NCBI GenBank assembly: GCA_051000395.1
Contig: JBPCOI010000028.1
Location: 1 to 33,313 of the forward strand
Direction of reading: 5' to 3'
Source of the DNA: JBPCOI01 sp051000395
GTDB taxonomy: Bacteria > Actinomycetota > Actinomycetes > Mycobacteriales > Jatrophihabitantaceae
Length of the DNA stretch: 33,313 bases
Shown here: positions 7,591-14,491 of the stretch, one piece after another
Layout: every line of letters starts with the position of its first letter
Numbering within the stretch: position 1 is the stretch's first letter
The notes under the pieces: model-generated
Seen by the model: only the letters and a program-made list of their open reading frames with translations
Databases searched by the model: none
Told to the model about the DNA's origin: nothing
Made by a program: the position numbers and the translations under genes

Positions 7591-8829
7591 GTGGCCCACA
7601 CTGGCGTGGTGACGACACGTTCGGCGCCCGCATGGATCGGCCCGCTGGGGCGCGTGTCGCTGCCGGTGTTGCGACGTCCCCTGCTCGCCGACGCGCTGCT
7701 CGCGCTGGCGGTCCTGCTCACCGTCGTTCCCCACGCCGTCCAAGCCGGTTCGCAGCCGAGAGCCGACGCCGTACTGGTGTCTGTCGCCCTGGTCGTGCCG
7801 CTCGTGTGGCGCCGGCGCGCGCCGGTCGCCGTGTTCGCCGCCGTGTGCGTGGTGGCCTTCCTGCAATGGCTGTTCGCGGGCCCCGAGTTCGCCGACCTGG
7901 CGCTGCTGATCGCGTTCTACACGGTCTGCGCGACGCAGTCGCCGCGACGCAGCGTGCTTGCCGCGGCAGTCCTCGAGGGCGGCGTCGTGCTCGCCGTGGT
8001 GCGCTTCCACGCCGAACACAGCGACTACCTGCTTGCCATCGTGTTCCTCTCGGGTCTGGTCACGGCCGCCGGTGTGCTGGGCGCGAATGTCCGGGTGCGG
8101 CGCGCCTACCTGGCGGAGGTGGAGCAGCGGGCCGCCCGCCTGGAATTCGAACGCGATCAGCAGGCGCAGCTCGCCGTCGCCGGGGAACGCACTCGCATCG
8201 CACGGGAGATGCACGACATTATCGCGCACAACCTTTCGGTGATGATCGCCCTGACCGACGGCGCGGCCTTCACCGTCGCCAGCGACCCGGGTCGCGCGGC
8301 GGCGGCGATGGCCGAGGCGTCCGGCGCCGGGCGCCGGGCGCTGAGCGAGATGCGCAGGGTGCTCGGGGTGCTGCGTGCCGATTCCGGCACAGCCGAACTT
8401 GCGCCTACCCCGGGCTTAGCGGATCTCGATGAGGTGCTGCAGACGATCAGGCGCACCGGACTGCGGGCGAGGCTCACCTGCGACGGCCCGGTCTCGGCGC
8501 TGCCGGCCAGCCTGCAGCTGAGCATCTACCGGCTCGTGCAGGAATCGCTCACGAACACCGTCAAGCACGCGCGCGGCGCCAGCAGGCTCGACGTCATGGT
8601 GCGGCGCGGGCCGGACTGGGTCGAGGTGACCGTCACCGACGACGGCGCGCCGGCTGGAGCACTGAGCGCCGAACACGCGTTCTCGCACGGGATCATCGGC
8701 ATGCGCGAGCGTGCGGCGCTGCACGCCGGCCACGTCGAGGTCGGCCCCACCCCGACGGGCTGGCGGGTGCGGGCGCGCTTCCCGGTTCCGGCCGGCGACG
8801 CGGCCCTTGTCGAGGCGAGGCGTGGATGA
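7591..8829 (+). CDS. Two-component sensor histidine kinase (NarL/DesK type)
   Basis: A 412-residue kinase. About five membrane segments (30-165) with little extracellular sequence suggest it senses within the membrane or through the adjacent transporter. A short coiled segment leads to the HisKA_3 box ERTRIAREMHDIIAHNLSV with phospho-acceptor His208. The HATPase_c domain follows, with N-box QESLTN (Asn322), the G1-type motif VTDDGAP and HGIIGMRERA. Start choice is uncertain: GTG 7591 lies two bases after the permease stop, and in-frame GTGs at 7606 and 7609 are possible; none has a good ribosome site, so coupling is likely. Its stop overlaps the response-regulator ATG (ATGA). Confidence 0.87.
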   Translation: MAHTGVVTTRSAPAWIGPLGRVSLPVLRRPLLADALLALAVLLTVVPHAVQAGSQPRADAVLVSVALVVPLVWRRRAPVAVFAAVCVVAFLQWLFAGPEFADLALLIAFYTVCATQSPRRSVLAAAVLEGGVVLAVVRFHAEHSDYLLAIVFLSGLVTAAGVLGANVRVRRAYLAEVEQRAARLEFERDQQAQLAVAGERTRIAREMHDIIAHNLSVMIALTDGAAFTVASDPGRAAAAMAEASGAGRRALSEMRRVLGVLRADSGTAELAPTPGLADLDEVLQTIRRTGLRARLTCDGPVSALPASLQLSIYRLVQESLTNTVKHARGASRLDVMVRRGPDWVEVTVTDDGAPAGALSAEHAFSHGIIGMRERAALHAGHVEVGPTPTGWRVRARFPVPAGDAALVEARRG

Positions 8830-9488
8830 TCCGCGTGCTGCTGGCCGACGACCAGCCGCTGCTGCGGCTGGGCTTTCGGATGGTGCTCGAAGCCCATGAC
8901 GGCATCGAGGTCGTCGGCGAGGCTGCCGACGGCGCGCAAGCTGTCGGGCTGGCGACCGAGCTGCTCCCCGACGTCGTCGTGATGGATGTGCGGATGCCGG
9001 TACTGGACGGCATCCGGGCGACCGAGATGATCACCGCCGAGCATCCCGCGGTGCGGGTGCTGATCCTCACGACGTTCGATCTCGACGAGTACGCGTTCGC
9101 CGGGCTGCGGGCCGGCGCGAGCGGGTTCCTGCTCAAGGACGTGCCCCCTGCCGAACTCGTCGCCGCGATCCGTACGGTCGCCAGCGGGGACGCGGTCGTG
9201 GCGCCGCGGGTCACGCGACGCCTGCTCGACACGTTCGCCGGCCGGCTGCCGGCCCGCTCCGACAGTGCCGGACCCGACGCCCGGCTCGCCACGCTGACCG
9301 AGCGCGAGCGCGACGTGCTGGGCGCGCTGGCACTCGGGCGCAGCAACCTGGAGATCGCGGCCGCGCTGCACCTGTCGGAGGCGACGGTCAAGACGCACGT
9401 CAGCCGCATCCTCGCCAAGCTCGAACTGCGTGACCGCGTGCAGGCGGTCGTCTTCGCCTACGAGACCAGGCTGGTGCATCCGGCGTGA
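8826..9488 (+). CDS. NarL/FixJ-family response regulator
   Basis: A 220-residue regulator paired with the preceding kinase. The receiver domain (1-118) has the acidic pair Asp8-Asp9, phospho-acceptor Asp54 (VVMDVRMP), Thr82/83 and Lys104 (FLLKDVPP). The C-terminal LuxR-type helix-turn-helix (about 155-215) reads LTERERDVLGALALG, then NLEIAAALHLSEATVKTHVSRIL. It starts within the kinase stop codon (ATGA). By analogy with similar units it probably regulates the ABC exporter genes upstream, but no binding site is evident. Confidence 0.9.
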   Translation: MIRVLLADDQPLLRLGFRMVLEAHDGIEVVGEAADGAQAVGLATELLPDVVVMDVRMPVLDGIRATEMITAEHPAVRVLILTTFDLDEYAFAGLRAGASGFLLKDVPPAELVAAIRTVASGDAVVAPRVTRRLLDTFAGRLPARSDSAGPDARLATLTERERDVLGALALGRSNLEIAAALHLSEATVKTHVSRILAKLELRDRVQAVVFAYETRLVHPA

Positions 9489-9531
9489 GTACCAGTCGGT
9501 GCGGTCGGCCGCCTTCGGCTGCGACTTTCGG

Positions 9532-9990
9532 TCAGCAGCAACTGGCCATGGCCGTCGCCTGATCAGCTCCCGCATCGGCCCCGCAGCAGGTCGTGCCTTC
9601 GGCCTGCTCACCGGAGAACGTCGCGGAGTCGGCGAGCACGGTGTAGATCTCCCACCGCTCGCCGTCCGGCGCCCCGTCGACCCAGAACTTGTTCTGCCTG
9701 GCGTAGCAGCACGTCGTCCCGCGTTCTTCGATCGTGGCCAACCCGGACTCGCCCAGACGCGACTGTTCGGCGTCCACGGCGTGGCGGTCGGCGACCTCGA
9801 CGCCGAGGTGGTTGACCGAACCGCCCCGGCCGGGATTCTCCATCAGGACGAGCTTGAGCGGCGGCTCGGCCACGGCGAAGTTCGCGTAACCGGGCTTGAT
9901 CTTCGCAGGCTCGGTGTCGAACAGCTTGCGATAGAAGCTGATCGCCTCGTCCAGGTTGTCGACGTTGAGGGCTAGCTGCACTCGGGACAC
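9532..9990 (-). CDS. arsI: ArsI/CadI-like dioxygenase (methylarsenical C-As lyase)
   Basis: A 152-residue vicinal-oxygen-chelate protein. It closely resembles mycobacterial cadmium-induced CadI (SRVQLAL, PGYANFAVAEPPLKLVL, HLGVEV) and ArsI, the Fe(II)-dependent enzyme that removes methyl groups from trivalent methylarsenicals. The substrate-binding vicinal cysteines are at 94-95 (GTTCCYA). Candidate metal ligands are Gln5, His61 and Glu114. Two further Cys pairs, 135-136 and 151-152, sit in a C-terminal tail. The GTG at 9990 is chosen because GGAGG (10000-9996, minus strand) lies five bases upstream; a GTG at 9996 would overlap that site. It is divergent from arsR. Confidence 0.85.
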   Translation of the reverse strand: MSRVQLALNVDNLDEAISFYRKLFDTEPAKIKPGYANFAVAEPPLKLVLMENPGRGGSVNHLGVEVADRHAVDAEQSRLGESGLATIEERGTTCCYARQNKFWVDGAPDGERWEIYTVLADSATFSGEQAEGTTCCGADAGADQATAMASCC

Positions 9991-10040
9991 GGGCACCTCC
10001 GATAAGACTTCGACGAATGTCTATGCGTGCTGCCATGAGG

Positions 10041-10076
10041 TTGTCACAGAGCATCGATGTCTGTCAATATTGATGC
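10041..10076 (+). promoter_or_regulatory. arsR promoter and ArsR operator candidate
   Basis: TTGTCA (10041-10046) and CAATAT (10065-10070), 18 bases apart, look like -35 and -10 boxes. The arsR ATG follows six bases after the -10 with no ribosome site, so the mRNA may be leaderless. GCATCGAT (10051-10058) and ATTGATGC (10069-10076) form an inverted repeat with one mismatch and a ten-base spacer, covering the -10 box, as expected for an ArsR operator. The same region carries TTGACA on the minus strand (10067-10062), a possible -35 for arsI, so one site could repress both genes. Confidence 0.5.
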
Positions 10077-10436
10077 ATGTCGAAGTCATTGGTGGTGCTG
10101 AGCCCGGTCGAGACGGTCGCGTGCTGCTCGCCGCTGTCACGCGAGCCGCTGTCCCGGCACCAAGCCGAGCGGGTCGCGCCGCTGCTCAAGGCGCTCGCAG
10201 ACCCCGTGCGGCTTCGGTTGATGTCCTTGGTCGCGTCCCACGAGGGCGGTGAGGCGTGCATCTGCGACCTGAATCCGGTCTTCGAGCTGTCCCAGCCCAC
10301 GATCAGTCATCACCTCAAGGTGCTGCACGCGGCCGGTCTCCTCGACCGCGACAAGCGTGGTGTCTGGGTCTATTACCGCGCCCGCACCGAGGCCTTGGCG
10401 AACCTGGGCGCCCTGATCGGCGACACACCGGCATGA
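10077..10436 (+). CDS. arsR: ArsR-family arsenite-responsive repressor
   Basis: A 119-residue winged-helix repressor that would leave DNA when As(III) binds. It carries a vicinal Cys16-Cys17 pair near the N-terminus and Cys61/Cys63 (EACICDL). This arrangement resembles the Corynebacterium-type ArsR (N-terminal pair plus one core Cys) rather than the E. coli CxC-only type. The recognition helix is in LSQPTISHHLKVLHAAGLL, and the wing is DKRGVWVYYRA. Its ATG follows the operator-like repeat directly. The stop overlaps the aqpS start as ATGA, so the two are translationally coupled. Confidence 0.9.
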   Translation: MSKSLVVLSPVETVACCSPLSREPLSRHQAERVAPLLKALADPVRLRLMSLVASHEGGEACICDLNPVFELSQPTISHHLKVLHAAGLLDRDKRGVWVYYRARTEALANLGALIGDTPA

Positions 10437-11128
10437 ACCACGCGCTGGCCCGCCGCGCACTGGCCGAATTCGTCGGCACCGCGTTCCTGGTCGCCGCGGT
10501 GATCGGCTCGGGCATCGCGGCCGGGCGCCTGTCGCCACACGACGCCGGGTTGGAGCTGCTGGAGAACAGCATCATCACCGGGGGCGCCCTCGTCGCGCTG
10601 ATCCTCGCGCTGCAACCGGTGTCGGCAGCGTTCAACCCCATCGTCACGCTGGTGGAGCGCGCACTCGGGGCGGTGTCGACCCGCGACGCCGCGGCGCTGA
10701 TCGCGGCCCAGCTAGCCGGAGGCACCCTCGGCGCGGTCGTCGCCAATCTGATGTTCGAGCTGACCGCGGTGAACCTCTCCACCCGTCACCGCGACAACGG
10801 CGGGGTGTTGCTGGGCGAGGTGGTGGCCACGCTCGGCCTGCTCGTCGTCATCTTCGGCACCGTCCGCGCCGGGCGCGGCCATCAGGTCGCGTACGCGGTA
10901 GGCGGCTACATTCTCGCCGCCTACTGGTTCACCAGCTCGACATCGTTCGCCAACCCGGCGGTGACCGTCGCGCGGATGTTCTCCGACACCTTCGCCGGCA
11001 TCGCACCGTCGTCGGCCGCGCTGTTCGTCCTGATGCAACTGCTCGGTGGCCTGCTCGGGTACGCACTGATCCGCGGCTTGTACCCGAACACCTCCGCCAT
11101 CGCCGCCGAAGCCGTCGCTGCGCCGTAA
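10433..11128 (+). CDS. aqpS: Aquaglyceroporin-like arsenite channel
   Basis: A 231-residue MIP-family channel with six hydrophobic segments and two half-helix motifs: a variant NPI at 68-70 (AFNPIVTL) and the standard NPA at 174-176 (FANPAVTVAR). AqpS in Sinorhizobium meliloti lets arsenite made by ArsC flow out of the cell. The same arsR-aqpS-arsC order here supports that role, and no ArsB or Acr3 pump is present in the window. It starts inside the arsR stop codon. Alternatively it could be a general solute channel, but the position makes arsenite the best guess. Confidence 0.86.
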   Translation: MNHALARRALAEFVGTAFLVAAVIGSGIAAGRLSPHDAGLELLENSIITGGALVALILALQPVSAAFNPIVTLVERALGAVSTRDAAALIAAQLAGGTLGAVVANLMFELTAVNLSTRHRDNGGVLLGEVVATLGLLVVIFGTVRAGRGHQVAYAVGGYILAAYWFTSSTSFANPAVTVARMFSDTFAGIAPSSAALFVLMQLLGGLLGYALIRGLYPNTSAIAAEAVAAP

Positions 11129-11143
11129 CCGGAAGGTACCGCC

Positions 11144-11551
11144 ATGATAGACAAGCCCACCGTCCTGTTCGTCTGCGTCCACAACGCCGGCCGCTCGCAG
11201 ATGGCCGCCGGCTGGCTCGCCCGCCTGGCCGGTGACCGCATCGACATCCGCTCCGCCGGCTCCGAGCCCGCCGAACAGGTCAACCCGGTCGCGATCCAAG
11301 CGATGCGCGAGGTCGGTGTCGACATCGGCGCGCAGGCGCCGCAGATCCTCAGCACCGGTGCCGTCGCGCGCGCCGACGTCGTGGTGACGATGGGCTGTGG
11401 CGACACCTGCCCGTACTTCCCTGGCAAGCGCTATCAGGACTGGCAACTGCCTGACCCGGCCGGCCAGCCCATCGAGGTGGTCCGAGAGATTCGTGACGAG
11501 CTCGAGACACGCGTAAAGGCGCTCGTGAGCGAACTGCTCGCGAGCTCCTGA
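11144..11551 (+). CDS. arsC: Arsenate reductase, low-molecular-weight phosphatase fold
   Basis: A 135-residue reductase of the tyrosine-phosphatase-like class. The CX5R loop CVHNAGRS has catalytic Cys11, and further cysteines are Cys85 and Cys89 (MGCGDTCPYFPG). The loop end LPDPAGQP supplies the usual acidic DP. In actinobacteria such enzymes may use mycothiol/mycoredoxin or an internal disulfide with thioredoxin; the sequence does not decide which. GGAAGG lies seven bases before the ATG. It is 15 bp after aqpS, last in the arsR-aqpS-arsC run. A near-palindromic GCTCGTGAGC/GCTCGCGAGC hairpin (11521-11545) at its end may help termination. Confidence 0.9.
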   Translation: MIDKPTVLFVCVHNAGRSQMAAGWLARLAGDRIDIRSAGSEPAEQVNPVAIQAMREVGVDIGAQAPQILSTGAVARADVVVTMGCGDTCPYFPGKRYQDWQLPDPAGQPIEVVREIRDELETRVKALVSELLASS

Positions 11552-11582
11552 GGTGACATGCTGGGCGCTGGCGCGGTGTCGC

Positions 11583-11659
11583 GGGGCGGTAGCTCAGCCG
11601 GTTAGAGCAGGGGACTCATAATCCCTGGGTCGTGGGTTCGAGTCCCACCCGCCCCACCA
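11583..11659 (+). tRNA. tRNA with CAT anticodon (Met elongator or Ile2)
   Basis: Full cloverleaf. The acceptor GGGGCGG pairs with CCGCCCC (11649-11655); discriminator A is 11656 and CCA (11657-11659) is encoded. The T arm is GTGGG/CCCAC with TTCGAGT loop. The anticodon stem GGGGA/TCCCT has loop CTCATAA, anticodon CAT. The G1-C72 pair excludes initiator tRNA. Elongator Met and lysidine-modified Ile2 share this anticodon. The G27-U43 wobble and the GAGCAGGGGA and GGTCG context resemble E. coli ileX, so Ile2 is plausible. Confidence 0.95.
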
Positions 11660-11702
11660 CGCCGGTTCAGGGCGAAGCGCGCCGCGAAAGGGGCAACGGC
11701 CA

Positions 11703-11903
11703 ATGAAGATCAATACCTCCATGACCGGCGTTGTGATTCCGGGCCTCGTCGGTGGGGTGATCTACTTTGTCATTGCCCTTGCGACCGGAGCCTCGGCCAT
11801 CGCTTCGATCGTAGGCGGGATCGTGGTTGCCCTCATTGCGGTCGTTATCGGGTCCATCTTTCGTGAGATCTACAAGCGCAGAGCTGTGCGCCCCCACGAG
11901 TAG
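11703..11903 (+). CDS. Small two-helix membrane protein
   Basis: A 66-residue protein with two hydrophobic segments (about 9-28 and 33-52) joined by a short turn and a basic, charged tail (REIYKRRAVRPHE). AAAGGGG (11686-11692) lies ten bases before the ATG. Its GC content is visibly lower than that of neighbouring genes and it sits 43 bp after a tRNA, a common landing site for foreign DNA, though no integrase or repeated tRNA end is seen. Function unknown. Confidence 0.6.
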   Translation: MKINTSMTGVVIPGLVGGVIYFVIALATGASAIASIVGGIVVALIAVVIGSIFREIYKRRAVRPHE

Positions 11904-12001
11904 GTGCCGGTCGATTGCCTCGCGCTGAGACTGCGATACGAGGCTGATCGCACAGGCACGGCCCCTCATTCCGAGTGCCATTGGCCGATCGTCCTTCGGC
12001 G

Positions 12002-12445
12002 TCAGTCCAGGCAGAACTCGTTGCCCTCGGGGTCCTGCATGACGACGAAGCCGGTCTCCATTCGGCCGTCGGGGTCGACCCGACTGACCCGGGTGGCGCC
12101 AAGGCCCACCAAGCGGGTGGCTTCGCCGTCCAGCGCGGTCATCCGCGCGTCGCCCTCAGTGCCGGGGGCTGCGCGGACGTCGAGGTGCAACCGGTTCTTG
12201 CCGGTCTTGCCCTCCGGCACCCGTTGGAAGAACAGGCGAGGGCCTGACTCACCGTCGCCCGGCAGCGCAGCCGAGCGGCTGTTGCGCTCATCGGGCGGAA
12301 CCCCCCAAGCGTCGAGGGCCGTGTCCCAGCTGGTGAAACCGGGCGGCGGGGGCTGCACTCGGTAGCCGAGCACCTCGCACCAGAACCGCGCCAGGGCCGC
12401 GGGGTTGGCGCAATCGAAGGTGACCTGGACCGCTCGGATGCTCAT
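12002..12445 (-). CDS. VOC-superfamily (glyoxalase/bleomycin-resistance-like) protein
   Basis: A 147-residue protein with the actinobacterial VOC layout: IRAVQVTFDCANPAALARFW at the start, GKNRLHLDVRA in the middle and FVVMQDPEGNEFCLD at the end. The three blocks supply the usual betaalpha-beta3 modules and candidate metal ligands (His in NRLHLD, Glu in GNEFC). The ATG at 12445 is chosen because TAGCGT lies seven bases upstream on the minus strand with no ribosome site between, so it is probably leaderless. The open frame extends 50 codons further but that part is low-complexity. Substrate unknown. Confidence 0.78.
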   Translation of the reverse strand: MSIRAVQVTFDCANPAALARFWCEVLGYRVQPPPPGFTSWDTALDAWGVPPDERNSRSAALPGDGESGPRLFFQRVPEGKTGKNRLHLDVRAAPGTEGDARMTALDGEATRLVGLGATRVSRVDPDGRMETGFVVMQDPEGNEFCLD

Positions 12446-12452
12446 GCTGTCG

Positions 12453-12458
12453 ACGCTA
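12453..12458 (-). promoter_or_regulatory. Probable -10 box of the VOC gene (leaderless)
   Basis: TAGCGT on the minus strand, seven bases before the ATG at 12445, same hexamer and nearly the same spacing as at dgdA and at the TetR gene. Confidence 0.42.
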
Positions 12459-12631
12459 CCGAGCGGCACCCACAACGGCAGTGGCATCGAACCTGCCGGA
12501 CCGCGGTCGGCCGCTGCCCGCGTCGGCGCTTCGATCAGGAATCGAGAAGCAGCCGCGGTGGTGGCGGGCCTAGGCTTCGTTTCAGTGGCCGGCACCCCGC
12601 CGAATCATGCGTGGCGAAAGGTAGCGTCAGA

Positions 12632-13081
12632 ATGCCCGCGAACAGTTTCCAGACCAAGTCCGACGGTTTCACGGCTGCAGAGCGTGCCGCGATGAAGCAG
12701 CGCGCAGCGGAGTTGCGCGCCGAGGGCAAGAAGGGCGCCAAGAAGGCTGACGGTCTGCAGGCGGTCCTCGATGCGATCGCAAAGATGGCGCCGGCGGATC
12801 GTGCGCTCGCCGAGCGCGTCCACGCCACGGTGAGTGCCAACGCCCCGGAGCTGTCGCCGAAGACCTGGTACGGGATGCCGGCTTACGCTGACGCGTCCGA
12901 GAAGGTCGTCGTGTGCTTCAAGAACGCGGGCAAGTTCACCACCCGGTACTCGACACTGGAGTTCCAGGATGCGGCCAACCTCGACGACGGCGAGGTGTGG
13001 CCGGTGTCGTTCGCGCTGCAGAAGTGGAGCCCCGCGGTCGAGCAGAAGGTTGTCGAGCTAGTGAAAGCCGCGGTTTCCTGA
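12632..13081 (+). CDS. DUF1801-type (YdhG-like) protein
   Basis: A 149-residue protein. A charged, Lys/Ala-rich N-terminal half (SFQTKSDGFTAAERAAMKQR, KKGAKKADGLQAVLDAIAKM) leads to the domain core PKTWYGMPAYAD and VVVCFKNAGKFTTRYSTL. This matches the small DUF1801/YdhG group, some of whose members are called iron-chaperone-like; the biochemical role here is not known. The start ATG 12632 fits relatives beginning MPA. A -10-like TAGCGT ends five bases before it (12622-12627), and an in-frame GTG at 12611 is the alternative. It is convergent with the LLM oxidoreductase across 37 bp. Confidence 0.75.
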   Translation: MPANSFQTKSDGFTAAERAAMKQRAAELRAEGKKGAKKADGLQAVLDAIAKMAPADRALAERVHATVSANAPELSPKTWYGMPAYADASEKVVVCFKNAGKFTTRYSTLEFQDAANLDDGEVWPVSFALQKWSPAVEQKVVELVKAAVS

Positions 13082-13118
13082 CGAGACCGTCGCGCAAACA
13101 GGGACCGCTCGGTCTGGC

Positions 13119-13934
13119 TCAGCGGTTCGCGAGTTCGGCGACGACCGGCGCGAATGCTTCGGCTGCGCTGGCGGGCACGGTGAGGTAGGACAGGCCCAGG
13201 GTGTCGCGGCGCCGCTGGAGTTCATCGACCATCTGCCGTGGCGAACCCGTGATCACGGTGATCGCGCCGTGTGCGGCCAGGGTCCGGGCGTCGGTACCCA
13301 TCCGGGCCAGCCATGGTTGCGCGCTGTCGCCGACGGCGATGAGACCGGCGGCCAGTTCGACGTCATGCGCACTCTCGGCCGCGGCCGCGCGAACGATCTC
13401 GATCCGCTCCCTCGCAGCCTTCGTGTCGGTGGCTGGTGGCCAGCCGAACGCGACGATGTCGGCCGTCCGGGCGGCCAGGTTGAGCAGCTTGGGTCCGGAC
13501 GCGGCGACCATGATCATGGTGTCGGGCAGTTTCTCGCGAAGCAGAGCGACGGTGTCGCTCAGGCGTGCGATGCGCTCACCGGGACTGCCGAACGGAACAC
13601 CCAGGTCGGCGCATTCCGCTTGCGCATCCGGACGCCCGGCGCCGATGCCGAGTTCGAACCGCCCCCCGCATAGCTGCTGCAGGCTGGCGGCCTCCCAGGC
13701 CAGTTGGCGTGGGTTGCGCAGCGGATCACACAGCACCCACGTCCCGACCCGCAGGCTGGTGGTGACGGCTGCGGCCGCGGCGAGCGCGGCCAACGGCGCC
13801 GGGGTGCGGAGGGTGTCCGGCAGCAGGAACGTCGCGTAGCCGAGCGACTCAGCGCGGCGGGCGCCCGCGGTCCAGCTTGGCAGGTCACCGACGACGCCGT
13901 TGCTGAGCCCGAACCGGAACAGGTGATCGCTCAT
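13119..13934 (-). CDS. LLM-class (F420-dependent type) oxidoreductase
   Basis: A 271-residue luciferase-like TIM-barrel enzyme. Visible features are FRFGLSNGV at strand 1, RRAESLGYATFLLPDTL, LRVGTWVLCDPLRNPRQLAWE and GGRFELGIGAGRP, a hallmark of F420-dependent LLM proteins. ASGPKLLNLAARTADIVAF and GSPRQMVDELQRRRDTLGLSYLTV follow. It should use F420 (or FMN) to oxidise or reduce an unknown small molecule. It starts at ATG 13934, overlapping the upstream VOC gene stop (TGATG), so the two form an operon. GTG 13937 is a less likely start. Confidence 0.85.
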   Translation of the reverse strand: MSDHLFRFGLSNGVVGDLPSWTAGARRAESLGYATFLLPDTLRTPAPLAALAAAAAVTTSLRVGTWVLCDPLRNPRQLAWEAASLQQLCGGRFELGIGAGRPDAQAECADLGVPFGSPGERIARLSDTVALLREKLPDTMIMVAASGPKLLNLAARTADIVAFGWPPATDTKAARERIEIVRAAAAESAHDVELAAGLIAVGDSAQPWLARMGTDARTLAAHGAITVITGSPRQMVDELQRRRDTLGLSYLTVPASAAEAFAPVVAELANR

Positions 13935-14320
13935 CACGGGGACTGGGTGAGTAGTTCCATGTTGTGTCCGTCGGGATCGGGGAAGTAGACGCCTCGGACG
14001 CCGTGCCGGTTGCGATATATCTCGCCGGGGCGTTCGCCGTTCGGCTCGGCGTGGAAGCCGATGCCAGCCGCGGTGATGCGCGCGAAGGCGGCGTCGAAGA
14101 TGTCCTCGGATACCAGAAACGCGTAGTGCTGCGGCTGTGGGTCGGTCAGGCCCATGTCGGCGGCGTTCATGTAGTCCAGCGTGACACCGTTGTCCAGGGC
14201 CACCGGGACGAACCGGGCGACCGGCGGGCTTGTGCTGACGCCGAGGATGTCGGCGAGAAACGTGGCCGAGACCTCCTTGTCGCGGGCGCAGACGATGGTG
14301 TGGTTGAACGTGATGTTCAT
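13934..14320 (-). CDS. VOC-superfamily protein
   Basis: A 128-residue VOC protein: FNHTIVCARDKEVSATFLADILG at the start, HYAFLVSEDIFDAAFARI in the middle and GVYFPDPDGHNMELLTQ at the end, with His and Glu in the expected metal-ligand places. The ATG at 14320 is preceded by AGGAGAGGG on the minus strand. Upstream, two near-identical operator-like sites lie between it and the divergent TetR gene, so it is probably TetR-controlled together with the LLM oxidoreductase that follows by a one-base overlap. Substrate unknown; a detoxification pair is possible. Confidence 0.8.
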   Translation of the reverse strand: MNITFNHTIVCARDKEVSATFLADILGVSTSPPVARFVPVALDNGVTLDYMNAADMGLTDPQPQHYAFLVSEDIFDAAFARITAAGIGFHAEPNGERPGEIYRNRHGVRGVYFPDPDGHNMELLTQSP

Positions 14321-14396
14321 GGCAGGGCCCTCTCCTAGATGGTGGTGATCATCGACGGGTCGCTTCTGGACATCAGACAACTCCTCCTCGACCAAC

Positions 14397-14412
14397 CGGA
14401 GTGTTTTCCGCC
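14397..14412. promoter_or_regulatory. Operator-like site 1 in TetR/VOC intergenic region
   Basis: CGGAGTGTTTTCCGCC, containing the inverted CGGA-N6-TCCG. It differs from the site at 14453 in two of 16 bases. It lies upstream of the VOC gene. Confidence 0.5.
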
Positions 14413-14452
14413 TCTTACGGTCTCACCCGCGCCGGGCCCGCGCAAGTGGTAG

Positions 14453-14468
14453 CGGAGGCTTTTCCGCC
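14453..14468. promoter_or_regulatory. Operator-like site 2 in TetR/VOC intergenic region
   Basis: CGGAGGCTTTTCCGCC, with inverted GCGGA-N6-TCCGC (14452-14467). It covers the place where the -35 box of the TetR gene should be, given the -10-like TAGCGT at 14479-14484, so binding would repress the gene. Confidence 0.52.
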
Positions 14469-14478
14469 GGATAGCTGC

Positions 14479-14484
14479 TAGCGT
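14479..14484 (+). promoter_or_regulatory. Probable -10 box of the TetR gene (leaderless)
   Basis: TAGCGT, seven bases before the GTG start at 14492; no ribosome site between. Confidence 0.45.
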
Positions 14485-14491
14485 TGACGGC

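Noticed and set aside
9489..9531. GTCGGCCG/CGGCTGCGAC hairpin after the response regulator gene
   Set aside because: Needs bulges to pair; could be a terminator but is not convincing.
13082..13118. AGACCG/CGGTCT inverted repeat between convergent genes as a terminator
   Set aside because: Only six base pairs around a long loop; too weak to list.
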